Source: Fischerella muscicola SAG 1427-1 = PCC 73103
GTDB lineage: Bacteria > Cyanobacteriota > Cyanobacteriia > Cyanobacteriales > Nostocaceae
Direction of reading: 5' to 3'
Assembly (NCBI RefSeq): GCF_000317245.1
Contig: NZ_AJLJ01000366.1
Span: forward strand, 16,407-80,406
Length of the DNA: 64,000 nt
This document shows positions 32,215-41,073 of the stretch, piece after piece. How positions within the stretch are numbered: position 1 is the stretch's first letter; each line of letters opens with the position of its first letter. Under the pieces are notes generated by a model. The model made no database searches and was not told the origin of the DNA. It worked only from the letters and a program-made list of their open reading frames with translations. The position numbers and the translations under genes are program-made.

Positions 32215-33864
32215 TTAATTGAGTATCACAGCAGATTCTTCCAAAGTAGCTACTAATTTCACATCAAATTCTGACTCGAATACTCCTTTTTTATAATCCA
32301 AACTCCAGAGTTCTAAGGAGCATTCGTCATCAGGACGAGACGGGAAAACTCGTATTTTGAATACTCGCGTATCTGGTATAAATTCACATCGCAATTGCTG
32401 AATTGCTCCGATTTGTCGCCGATCTAAAGCAACTGCTAATCTGAGAATTGCACTCAAATGACTAACTATTTGTCGGTGTTCTTTATGTAGCAAATTGCGG
32501 AAATTTTCATGCTTTTTCTTAGGTGGAGATTTGCGATGATAACGCGCAATATTGGCAATGATTTCCATCTCGGTTTCGGTGTAGCCGAGTAATTCGCCGT
32601 TACGAATTAAGTAGTATGAATGTTTGTGGTGAGAGTCATGGTTGACAAAATGACCACAATTGTGCAGTGTCGCCGCAGCCCACAGTAGTTGTCTTTCTGC
32701 GGCTCCCCAATTATGAAGTGTGCCTTGAGTTTGGTCAAAGATACTCAGGGCGAAGATGGCGACGCGATCGCTATGTTCTAAGTTGACATGGTATTTCTTA
32801 GCAGTTTTCAGAACGCTGCGCTGGCGCACCGAACTTTGATAGCGTAGGCGATCTTCAATTAAGCCGTGGGTGAGCATCCAGTCTACAATTACGCCTTCAC
32901 GGAGGGCGCGTTCACAAACTGCGATCGCCTCTAGCCCTAACAAATTCATTGCTTCCTGTAATATTACTGCCCCAGCCAGTATCACTTCTGACCGTTTCTC
33001 TGGCATACCAGGAATATTCGCTCGTTCGACATTAGTCATTTTCCGCAGGCGATTTACCCACTCCCGCAAGTCTTTGAGGCTAAACTGATAACCATTCAGC
33101 GTAGAGGGAACAAAACCCAATTTTTCACGGGCGTTGATCATCGCCAGAGTTTCAATCGTACCGGATGTTCCTACTAAGCGGGGTTGTTCACCATATTCTA
33201 GATTTGCCAGTACCTCTTCTACAGAACGTTCCAACATTCCCCGTGCATAGGCTTGTAGGTACTGAAACTCAGCGTTACTAATAGGATCACTGTTAATTAA
33301 TTCATTCGTCAGGCGAACTGCGCCAATTTTGGTACTGGTGAGAGTTCGTGCTTGGTGAGTGTCACCCAAAATGAGTTCTGTGGAACCGCCACCAATATCA
33401 ACAATCATGTGGGGTTGGTTATTAAATTCCATCCCCGACAGTACGCCCAGGTAGATCCGGCGTGCTTCTTCGGGCCCGGAAATCAAATCAATGCTCAAAC
33501 CCAACTCAACTTCTACCTGCTGTAAAAACTCTTTACCATTGGGTGCTTCTCGGACAGCACTAGTAGCTACAGCAATGATTGTCTCGGCGTTGAGAGTTTT
33601 TGCAACTTCTTGGAAACGTCGCAAGCAAGCGATCGCTCTTTCTATCACTTCTGCTTTTAAGCATCCTGTGACTAGATCGCGATCGCCCAATCTCACAGTT
33701 TCCTTTTCTCTACCAATAATGCTGAATGCTGGTAGTGTTGTTTCAATCCGCACAATCACCATGTGCAGAGAATTGGTTCCCAAATCAATCGCAGCGATGA
33801 TTCGCTGTTGCTTGTCTGTTTGAGTTAGTGTACTCCCCCAGCTAGCAGAAACCAAATTGACCAT
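32215..33864 (-). CDS. Ppx/GppA exopolyphosphatase-family phosphatase
   Basis: The protein has 549 residues. The ASKHA ATPase-like half contains AAIDLGTNSLHMVIV, SAVREAPNG, MIVDIGGGSTELILG and VGTSGTIETLAMI. The C-terminal half is an HD-type helical domain (LLWAAATLHNCGHFVNHDSHHKHS, IIANIARYHRKSPP), as in long-form Ppx. It degrades polyphosphate from the chain end and/or converts pppGpp to ppGpp. No ppk gene is next to it; the gene is monocistronic. Confidence 0.92.
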   Translation of the reverse strand: MVNLVSASWGSTLTQTDKQQRIIAAIDLGTNSLHMVIVRIETTLPAFSIIGREKETVRLGDRDLVTGCLKAEVIERAIACLRRFQEVAKTLNAETIIAVATSAVREAPNGKEFLQQVEVELGLSIDLISGPEEARRIYLGVLSGMEFNNQPHMIVDIGGGSTELILGDTHQARTLTSTKIGAVRLTNELINSDPISNAEFQYLQAYARGMLERSVEEVLANLEYGEQPRLVGTSGTIETLAMINAREKLGFVPSTLNGYQFSLKDLREWVNRLRKMTNVERANIPGMPEKRSEVILAGAVILQEAMNLLGLEAIAVCERALREGVIVDWMLTHGLIEDRLRYQSSVRQRSVLKTAKKYHVNLEHSDRVAIFALSIFDQTQGTLHNWGAAERQLLWAAATLHNCGHFVNHDSHHKHSYYLIRNGELLGYTETEMEIIANIARYHRKSPPKKKHENFRNLLHKEHRQIVSHLSAILRLAVALDRRQIGAIQQLRCEFIPDTRVFKIRVFPSRPDDECSLELWSLDYKKGVFESEFDVKLVATLEESAVILN

Positions 33865-34270
33865 TTATTGTTCTCTCAGTAAATGAAGTAAAAGAAGGCA
33901 AAAGCTGACTTGCGGACGATAACAAAGTTTGTCTGTTCACAAAGGAATATTCTCAAATGGACTCTGTTTTTGACTGTGCCTGAGTTTTTGACTCTCCCTG
34001 TGAAGTCAACCAAAGTGACTATTTATTTTTAGTCAAAGTTGCCACTTTAGCTGTTGCTTATATAAATATCAAATAAAGTTATTCTATATATGTGAAGATG
34101 TGTGAATTAATTAGGGAAAGGGGATCGGGGATCAGGGATAGGGCATTGGGTATGGGGTATTGGTTATTCTCCTTTGTCTCCCTGCTCCCTACTCCCTTCC
34201 CTTGTCTTCCTTGTCCTCCTTGTCCCCTATCCCCTTTCCCAGATTCCCTATCCCCAATCCCCGATTTCCT
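33865..34270. other. Intergenic region with G-rich then C-rich dispersed repeat
   Basis: From about 34118, AGGGGATCGGGGATCAGGG is followed within 100 bp by CTTGTCCTCCTTGTCCCC and TATCCCCAATCCCCGATT, an imperfect inverted arrangement like that at 26833-26942. It extends right up to the ubiA start codon. The rest is A+T-rich and must contain divergent promoters for the ppx and ubiA genes. Confidence 0.5.
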
Positions 34271-35152
34271 ATGCTCAGTACGCCAGAACGTAACCAAGAA
34301 CCTACCTGGCTTGTGATTATCCGATTATTACGGTGGCACAAACCCGAAGGACGTTTAATTCTGATGATTCCTGCCTTATGGGCTGTATTTTTGGCAGCTG
34401 CTGGTAAGCCGCCTATACCATTGGTGGGCGTGATCATTTTAGGAACGCTGGCCACAAGCGCTGCTGGCTGTGTTGTCAATGACTTGTGGGATAGAGATAT
34501 AGATCCAGAAGTGGAAAGAACGCGCGATCGCCCCCTGGCATCCCGGGCGCTTTCTGTAAAAGTTGGTATTGCGATCGCGATCGTGGCTTTAGGATGTGCA
34601 GCGATTCTTGCTTTCTATCTTAACCCCATCTCTTTTTGGTTATCTGTAGCAGCAGTGCCAGTGATTTTGCTATATCCAGCCGCAAAACGAGTGTTTCCTG
34701 TTCCCCAATTGGTGCTGTCTATTGCTTGGGGTTTTGCGGTGTTGATTAGCTGGAGTGCAGTCACACAAAATCTTTCCCAACCAACTTGGCTACTTTGGGG
34801 CGCGACTGTGTTTTGGACGCTGGGATTTGATACTGTTTATGCCATGAGCGATCGCTCTGACGACAAGCGTATTGGTGTAAATTCCAGTGCTTTATTTTTT
34901 GGTGATTATGCAGCGATCGCCATTGTACTTTTCTTTGCTGGCACTATATTTTGTCTTGCTTGGTTAGGAATAGCTATTCATCTTCACCTAGCTTTTTGGT
35001 TTAGTCTTGTAGCTGCTACTGCTGGTTGGATTTGGCAGTCTGTTCGCTTAAATCAACAAGATTTACCTAATTCAGCATATGGTCAAATGTTCCGACAAAA
35101 CGTTTGGATTGGTTTCATCATACTGGCTGGTATGATTTTTGGTAGCTTTTAG
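34271..35152 (+). CDS. 4-hydroxybenzoate prenyltransferase (UbiA family, plastoquinone synthesis)
   Basis: The protein has 293 residues from the ATG at 34271 (MLSTPERNQEPTW). It has eight or nine membrane helices. The two Asp-rich prenyl-diphosphate motifs are NDLWDRDIDPEVERTRDRPL and YAMSDRSDDKRIG. In cyanobacteria the UbiA homologue prenylates 4-hydroxybenzoate on the way to plastoquinone. An upstream in-frame extension to 34160 is encoded by Pro/Ser-rich repeat DNA and is rejected. A Coq4 homologue, a possible partner in quinone synthesis, occurs 19 kb away at 54304. Confidence 0.9.
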   Translation: MLSTPERNQEPTWLVIIRLLRWHKPEGRLILMIPALWAVFLAAAGKPPIPLVGVIILGTLATSAAGCVVNDLWDRDIDPEVERTRDRPLASRALSVKVGIAIAIVALGCAAILAFYLNPISFWLSVAAVPVILLYPAAKRVFPVPQLVLSIAWGFAVLISWSAVTQNLSQPTWLLWGATVFWTLGFDTVYAMSDRSDDKRIGVNSSALFFGDYAAIAIVLFFAGTIFCLAWLGIAIHLHLAFWFSLVAATAGWIWQSVRLNQQDLPNSAYGQMFRQNVWIGFIILAGMIFGSF

Positions 35153-35209
35153 AAAGATAATCCCAATTAAAAAAGGACAAGGGAGACAGATCAATTCAAA
35201 AGTCATAGA

Positions 35210-35244
35210 CGCGTAAGCGGCTACCGTAGGTAGCCGCTTACGCG
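35210..35244. repeat. 16-bp perfect hairpin CGCGTAAGCGGCTACC
   Basis: The arms 35210-35225 and 35229-35244 are exactly complementary with a 3-nt loop (GTA). It lies 58 bp after the ubiA stop; it may be a dispersed repeat used as terminator. The remaining 35153-35466 contains no other feature I can support. Confidence 0.75.
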
Positions 35245-35466
35245 ACTTCTGCAAGTAGCCACTCCGTATCTACCCGGAGGGTAAGTCAAAATTCAAAATA
35301 AAGAACTTTTGACTTCTTGCCCAATACCTGATCTCCGTTCCCCATTTTCTTATACTGCTTTAATAAACTTTCTGTAAATTTTGCGTAAATCCACTTAGAA
35401 TCTATTCCGAAATTCTACGATTTTAGATAAAAGTTGGGTATACAACCATCATGAAAACCCAACTCA

Positions 35467-36078
35467 ATGAAACGAAGTTTGCCGAAAAGACGTTATGCGT
35501 CTGCACAACTTGTACAAATTACCATCATTGTTTTCATCTTTATTGCCAGTGTTGGTATTGTTGGGGTAGGTTTTGTTTTGAGACAAGCTTTTAATAGCAA
35601 CAATCAAGTTAAAACTATACAAGATACCTCACGTTACCAAGAAATACGGCATAAACTTTGGTTAAATCAAAACCAAGTCAGACATTTTCCCTATAAAATT
35701 CCGGCTAATGCCTTGAATATTCGTCTTGCTTACTCTCGTGGCGTTTTACAAGGAAACAACAATAATTTTTTTCAACTGCGATTAAAACTTTCACAAGAAC
35801 AGATAAACAATTTACATAATCAATACAAAGCGATAGCTAAACACAAATATATTGGTGGTAACACTAATATCCATGCCAACTTACCTAACGGTGTTCCTAC
35901 TACTTTTTTTTATACTAGTAACTCTCAAGAAGATTCCTTTCCTAATTCATATGAAATATTAGTATTAGATGCAAACAATAGAAGTAGTTCTAATTTGAAG
36001 TGGAATCATGGTGATAGTTACGGTGTCGCCATTGATGTATCAGCTTCAGAGATCATCTACTGGGTTGAAGAATGGTAG
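35467..36078 (+). CDS. Membrane-anchored hypothetical protein
   Basis: The protein has 203 residues. A basic N-terminus (MKRSLPKRRYASAQ) and one membrane helix (ITIIVFIFIASVGIVGVGFVL) place the rest outside the plasma membrane. The exterior part has few charged clusters, is rich in Asn and has a hydrophobic, beta-like end (SYGVAIDVSASEIIYWVEEW). No cysteine is present. I do not recognise a family. It stands alone between two repeats. Confidence 0.65.
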   Translation: MKRSLPKRRYASAQLVQITIIVFIFIASVGIVGVGFVLRQAFNSNNQVKTIQDTSRYQEIRHKLWLNQNQVRHFPYKIPANALNIRLAYSRGVLQGNNNNFFQLRLKLSQEQINNLHNQYKAIAKHKYIGGNTNIHANLPNGVPTTFFYTSNSQEDSFPNSYEILVLDANNRSSSNLKWNHGDSYGVAIDVSASEIIYWVEEW

Positions 36079-36115
36079 GTAGTTGGGGATCTTTGTCATT
36101 AGTTTTTTGTTATCT

Positions 36116-36151
36116 GCCGTTGCGTTACGGCTGAAGCCGTAACGCAACGGC
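36116..36151. repeat. 16-bp perfect hairpin GCCGTTGCGTTACGGC
   Basis: The arms 36116-36131 and 36136-36151 are perfectly complementary with a TGAA loop. It is 38 bp after the stop of the hypothetical gene and may serve as its terminator. Confidence 0.75.
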
Positions 36152-37472
36152 AAGGAACATCCACGCTGCTTTTTGTCTCCCCTACTTAAGATTTACACTT
36201 AAGCAGACTTGTTAAACTTCTTGCATAAAGCCTCAAGTATTTGTGATACACAATAGCTGTACTATTTAACAGACAAATATAAATATAACTGCTTCACAGT
36301 AGAGTGTAATTTTGTGTTGTCTTCTCCAATGAATCAGGAATAAAAAGGGAGTATTACTTGGTAAAAAAGCTCTAGCAAGTAGTTTATTCAACTGACTGGC
36401 TTATGTAGGTTATATTTACCAAATAACTTGTATTTTTAGCATTATTTATAGATGCTATTTTTAATTCCATTTGATTGTTTGAGATTTTAAAATCACAAAA
36501 TTCATTAAACTGCTTAGATAAATTATTTTGTTTTTTGTAATATGCTTATTGTCAAGCTCTTATTTGATGCATGTATCAATATCTATCTTTAAAAATAGTT
36601 TTCTTTGTTTTTAGCAACTATTATTTGAAAATTATAAAATATTCAATATATTCGCCATTTCATGCAACTATATAATCAATAAAAGCAAATTATCGCGACT
36701 TATGCTAAAAATTAGCTACTTGAAATAAATATCAACATTACTGTAAGATTGTTGCATGATATAGATAGCTTTTAGAAAACCCTTTGAAAACCAAAAATAG
36801 TTTGCAGCAGCAAGTAAATAATGCTATTTTTGGCTTTTAAAGCTGGTCATAAATGAATTCTGATTTCTAGCTTATTTTCACGACTGCGATTTGAATATAG
36901 GTTCCAAATAGCTGACATATGAATAAATAATTCATAGAATGCTTGCCTGGATACCTAATGGTAAATTTGCACATTTTGGTAATCTATTAATAGACATATA
37001 TGTGCATTATCAGAGTAGGAAGCTACAAAAAAATCCTTTTTATTTCTAAGGACATAGTCTAGAGTTAATTGATAATTCGGATCTAATTAAAATAGCAATT
37101 TCAGTAATGAAATGCTTATTTTTGCATGACTCTAGAGCAGATAAAAATTAATAAATATGTGATTAAGATAGTTGATTAGAGCTTAGATGGTCTTGTTGAT
37201 CTCAGTTCAATCAACACAAATTACTTATTGTTGATTTAATGACAAGTAGTTTGAATCACAAAAAGTATCGATTAGTAAATTTAACGCCATTCCTGATATC
37301 TATCTCAAGTCTAATTGACTCAAGCATTGTTTTTTTTCATATTTAATAAGCTAGAAGCAAAGTTCCAAAATGAAAACAATCAATTCTATAAGCTTTGCTT
37401 TATCCATTAAAAATTATGATGTCTCAAATAATCAAGTTTTGTTTTATATAAATATCCTTTGCTAGTCTATAT
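36152..37472. other. 1.3-kb A+T-rich intergenic region before the polysaccharide cluster
   Basis: No reading frame of useful length and no recognisable repeat is visible on either strand. The region precedes the xylanase gene, the first of a long co-directional cluster, so it probably carries its promoter and regulatory sites and a long leader. The base composition is clearly lower in G+C than in the flanking genes. Confidence 0.5.
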
Positions 37473-38636
37473 ATGCTCAAAAAATTGTCATTAAGTAGAC
37501 GTCATTTTTTGTATACGAGCCTATCAGTTTTAGCAGGAGCAAGCGCTGTTGGTCTTGAAACAAACAGAAATTTAATGTACGGTCAAACACTTGATCATTC
37601 AAGCAAAGAATTCAAAGTAGTTGGAAAAACTTCTTTGAAAAATCGTGCCACAGCGAAGGGATTAATGTATGGGGCTGCTGCTGTACAGGATGATTTGGTG
37701 TCAAATAGAGATTTTAAAACCAGCTTTGTTAGGGAGTGCAACATGCTGGTGCCAGATTATCAACTGAAGTGGGATAATATACGACCTACTCCCAAACTTT
37801 TTGACTTTACCAAATCAGATTGGTTAGCCCAGTTTGCACAATTTCACGATATGCTTTTTCGTGGACATACTTTAGTTTGGCATCAAGCTTTACCTGTGTG
37901 GTTTCAGGAAATTATTAACTGCAAAAATGCAGAAAACTTTTTGTTGGAACATATCACAACAGTGACTAAACATTATAGAGGGAGAATACACTCTTGGGAT
38001 GTAGTGAACGAGGCGATAGAACCAGATGATGGACGAACCGACAGCTTACGAAAGTCGCCTTGGCTAGAGTATTTAGGTGTAGATTACATCGAACTTGCTT
38101 TTCGGACGGCGGCGGCTAGTGATCCTAAAGCAATGTTGGTCTATAACGACTATGGACTAGAGTATGACAACCCCAAAGATGAAGCCAAAAGAACTGCTGT
38201 TTTGAAGCTGCTAGAGCGGCTGAAATCAAGAGGAACACCGATTCATGGTTTTGGTATGCAATCTCATCTTATGGCTCATCAAACTGGCTTAAATGCTAAA
38301 AAATTGCGAAATTTTCTTGCAGATGTGGCGAGTCTTGGTCTCAAAATTCTGATTACCGAACTAGATGTAATAGACCAAAAATTAACTTCAGATCCGATTT
38401 TACGCGATCGCATTGTTGCAGGTATTTATGAAGACTATTTGAACATTGTCCTAGATGAGCGAGCAGTTATAGCAGTTTTAACCTGGGGATTGAGTGATAA
38501 ATACACTTGGCTATCAAATTTTTATCCCCGTTCAGATAAATCACCAGTCCGTCCCTTACCGTTGGACTCAAACATGAAATCTAAACTGGCTTGGAATGCT
38601 ATAGCCAGAGCTTTTGATCACGCTCCAAGAAGATAA
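37473..38636 (+). CDS. GH10 endo-1,4-beta-xylanase, Tat-exported
   Basis: The protein has 387 residues. The N-terminus LSLSRRHFLYTSLSVLAGASA is a twin-arginine signal. The GH10 TIM barrel shows RGHTLVWHQALPVWF, acid/base Glu180 in WDVVNEAI and nucleophile Glu296 in ITELDV, plus VLTWGLSDKYTW. GH10 enzymes cleave beta-1,4-xylan or related glycans; bacterial members in polysaccharide loci can trim the polymer being made. It opens the exopolysaccharide cluster, suggesting that the product contains a xylan-like backbone or that the enzyme releases it. A terminator-like hairpin follows at 38672. Confidence 0.93.
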   Translation: MLKKLSLSRRHFLYTSLSVLAGASAVGLETNRNLMYGQTLDHSSKEFKVVGKTSLKNRATAKGLMYGAAAVQDDLVSNRDFKTSFVRECNMLVPDYQLKWDNIRPTPKLFDFTKSDWLAQFAQFHDMLFRGHTLVWHQALPVWFQEIINCKNAENFLLEHITTVTKHYRGRIHSWDVVNEAIEPDDGRTDSLRKSPWLEYLGVDYIELAFRTAAASDPKAMLVYNDYGLEYDNPKDEAKRTAVLKLLERLKSRGTPIHGFGMQSHLMAHQTGLNAKKLRNFLADVASLGLKILITELDVIDQKLTSDPILRDRIVAGIYEDYLNIVLDERAVIAVLTWGLSDKYTWLSNFYPRSDKSPVRPLPLDSNMKSKLAWNAIARAFDHAPRR

Positions 38637-38671
38637 CCAATCCGTAATTCCAGAAACTACTTGCATCTACT

Positions 38672-38695
38672 CAAGTATGTAAAAAAGCATACTTG
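38672..38695. terminator. Hairpin after the xylanase gene
   Basis: CAAGTATG and CATACTTG are complementary 8-nt arms around an A-rich loop, 36 bp after the stop. It is a possible weak terminator or processing site within the cluster. Confidence 0.45.
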
Positions 38696-38718
38696 ACAAT
38701 CTTAATCCAGGGTGAACC

Positions 38719-39477
38719 ATGAAGATCAATATTTGTGGTGTGGAAATTGACCAACTTTGTTTTAATGAAGTTGTTGAACAGATTATCGAACACGTACTAG
38801 CAGGGAAAGAGCCAAAATATGTTGTTACCCCTAATGCACAACATGTTGTACTCCTACAAAGCAATTCTCGTTTTCGTGAATATTATCGTCAAGCTTTTTT
38901 AGTAGTACCAGATGGTGTTTCCCTATTATGGGCAGCAAAATTTTTGCAGACATCACTTAAAGGCCGAGTCAATGGCACAGATTTGTTTGAGAAATTATGT
39001 GCGATCGCATCTCAAAAAGCTCTAAAAATCTTCTTTTTGGGAGGACGCCCCGGAGCATCTGCAAAAGCAAAGGAAGTTCTAGAAAAAAGATATCCCAATC
39101 TCCAAATAGTCGGCACATACTGCCCATCCTATGGTTTTGAATCACAGCCAGAAGAACTAGCAATTATTAACTCTAAAATTCAGCACGCAAAACCAGATAT
39201 TCTTTTTGTAGGTTTGGGTTCTCCGAAGCAGGAATTCTGGATTTATGAAAATTACAAAACTCTGAATATCCCAATTTCAATTGGTATTGGAGTTAGTTTT
39301 GAACTCGTGAGTAATATGGTGCTACGAGCGCCATTATGGATGCAAAAATCTGGCTTAGAATGGTTTTTCCGCTTATTAGTTGAACCTAGACGCCTATGGA
39401 AACGCTATATCATGGGTAATCCTTTGTTTGTTTGGTTGGTACTAAAACAACGCATCGGAGTAACAAAATTTGAATAA
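38719..39477 (+). CDS. WecB/TagA/CpsF glycosyltransferase of the polysaccharide cluster
   Basis: The protein has 252 residues. Blocks are VVTPNAQHVVLLQSN, FLVVPDGVSLLWAAKFL, IFFLGGRPGASAKAKEVL, ILFVGLGSPKQEFWIYEN and GIGVSFELVSNMVLRAPLW. The length equals that of the paralogue at 12073, but sequence divergence is wide. It transfers an N-acetylmannosamine-type sugar to a lipid-linked intermediate at the inner membrane. AGGGTG lies about 6 nt before the ATG. In this position it probably adds the second sugar after the initiating phosphotransferase. Confidence 0.9.
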   Translation: MKINICGVEIDQLCFNEVVEQIIEHVLAGKEPKYVVTPNAQHVVLLQSNSRFREYYRQAFLVVPDGVSLLWAAKFLQTSLKGRVNGTDLFEKLCAIASQKALKIFFLGGRPGASAKAKEVLEKRYPNLQIVGTYCPSYGFESQPEELAIINSKIQHAKPDILFVGLGSPKQEFWIYENYKTLNIPISIGIGVSFELVSNMVLRAPLWMQKSGLEWFFRLLVEPRRLWKRYIMGNPLFVWLVLKQRIGVTKFE

Positions 39478-39606
39478 AGTTTTTGATTCAATTTACTAAT
39501 ATTATCAAAAACTTAGAAACCCTGAGTCAAGAATTAATCCAAAACATAAATAAAGACTTGGTACGTGCTTGATTTTGGTAAAAAAATCAATTTGGTGTTC
39601 AAAATC

Positions 39607-41034
39607 ATGACAACTAATACTCTCACAGTTACAAGTTTTAAACCAGATTTGAGGTCAGCGAAAGGTACGACTATCCAAAGAGGATTAAAAATTAGGATAC
39701 TGCGAGTCATAACGCTGATTTCGTTGGATATTATTGCTCTAACTGCGGCATGGATGTTAGCAGCATTTTATGGAACAAGCATAGAATTCCTGTTGGCCGA
39801 ACAAATATCTTTACTGATGCTCATGTTAGTCACAGGGATAAGTGTAATAGCAGTTAAAGGACTCTATAAACCGGGAAAAGAACGTCGTAACTATTTTGGT
39901 TTGATTCAAGCAGTATCATTAGCAGATATTTTACTTTTATGCATAGCCTTTCTTTACGAACCAGATAGTTATATATCACGGTCTACTTTTTTGATATTTT
40001 GGGTTTCTTCTGTAGTCTTTATTTGTTGCGATCGCTTCATCTTTGATGTGGCTACAAAGCAACTTCGATATCAAGGAGCAATTCGTCATTCAGTTTTTCT
40101 CATTACTGAGAATAAAGACCAAAAAAATCATATTCAGTTAATAGAAAAAGAAAATTGCTATACAGTCCAAGGAATGGCTGATCCTAGCTGTCTAGATTTT
40201 GTGAATCGAGAAGCTACTTTTGAGTATCTGCACAAACAGGGTATCACCGAAGTTTTTGTTTCTTGGAATGCGATCAAAAATCGTCTCTATGTCTGCTGGC
40301 ATTTTCAAACTGCTGGCATTCTTTTACGAATTCTGCCAAGGGAAACTGATATTTATTACCCCAAATCAGTTTTTTGGATGCTTGGTCAAGTACCTTGTAT
40401 GACAATTCCTGCACCAATTATTGCAGGTAGTGATTTTTGGATAAAAAGGTGTTTTGATCTTGTTTCTTCAGTCCTACTATTATTATTGTTATCTCCAATT
40501 TACTTAGCGATCGCAATACTAATTAAATTGGACTCTCCAGGACCAGTATTCTTCCAACAAAATCGAGTTGGATTACATGGAAAAAGTTTTAAAATTTGGA
40601 AATTTCGGACAATGGTAAATAATGCTGAAAAATTACAAGCATCACTAGAAAAGAACAATGAAATAAAAGACGGTGTTCTTTTTAAAATGAAAAATGATCC
40701 TCGAATTACCCAGGTAGGTAAATTTCTCCGCCTTTACAGTTTAGATGAATTGCCGCAAATATTTAATGTTTTAGTTGGAGAAATGAGTTTAGTTGGCCCT
40801 CGTCCTCTTCCTAGTAGGGATGTTGAAAGGTTTAAAACCAAGCACTTTATTCGTCAAGAAGTTTTGCCTGGTATTACCGGATTGTGGCAGGTTTCTGGTC
40901 GCTCTGATATTGATAACTTTGAAGATGGGGTGAAACTAGATATTAATTACATTGAGAATTGGTCACTCTGGCTTGATTTAAAAATTTTACTAGAAACGGT
41001 GAAAGTCGTAGTGCAAAAATCAGGTGCTTATTAA
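39607..41034 (+). CDS. Polyprenyl-phosphate sugar phosphotransferase (WbaP/CpsE type)
   Basis: The protein has 475 residues from the ATG at 39607; an in-frame GTG at 39565 would add 14. Four N-terminal membrane helices, a degenerate nucleotide-binding middle domain, one further helix (CFDLVSSVLLLLLLSPIYL) and the catalytic bacterial sugar transferase domain follow. The domain has KLDSPGPVFFQQNRVG, FKIWKFRTM, SLDELPQIFNVL, GEMSLVGPRPLP and PGITGLWQVSGRS. It starts the repeat unit by putting a sugar-1-phosphate on undecaprenyl phosphate. The stop is followed directly by the Wzc-like gene. Confidence 0.92.
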   Translation: MTTNTLTVTSFKPDLRSAKGTTIQRGLKIRILRVITLISLDIIALTAAWMLAAFYGTSIEFLLAEQISLLMLMLVTGISVIAVKGLYKPGKERRNYFGLIQAVSLADILLLCIAFLYEPDSYISRSTFLIFWVSSVVFICCDRFIFDVATKQLRYQGAIRHSVFLITENKDQKNHIQLIEKENCYTVQGMADPSCLDFVNREATFEYLHKQGITEVFVSWNAIKNRLYVCWHFQTAGILLRILPRETDIYYPKSVFWMLGQVPCMTIPAPIIAGSDFWIKRCFDLVSSVLLLLLLSPIYLAIAILIKLDSPGPVFFQQNRVGLHGKSFKIWKFRTMVNNAEKLQASLEKNNEIKDGVLFKMKNDPRITQVGKFLRLYSLDELPQIFNVLVGEMSLVGPRPLPSRDVERFKTKHFIRQEVLPGITGLWQVSGRSDIDNFEDGVKLDINYIENWSLWLDLKILLETVKVVVQKSGAY

Positions 41035-41073
41035 GTGCAATATGTGTATAACTACCACAAGGAAACTTGTTGT

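Noticed and set aside
34160..34270. N-terminal extension of the UbiA protein
   Set aside because: It is Pro/Ser-rich and encoded by a dispersed C-rich repeat; the ATG at 34271 matches the expected protein start.
34079..34479. Minus-strand frames antisense to the ubiA start
   Set aside because: They translate the same dispersed repeat and the antisense of ubiA.
36152..37472. Pseudogene or RNA gene in the long intergenic region
   Set aside because: I could not find a decayed reading frame or a stable conserved fold by eye, so it is listed only as a gene-free region.
40220..40402. Internal frame in the sugar phosphotransferase gene
   Set aside because: It is out of frame inside a gene with clear motifs.
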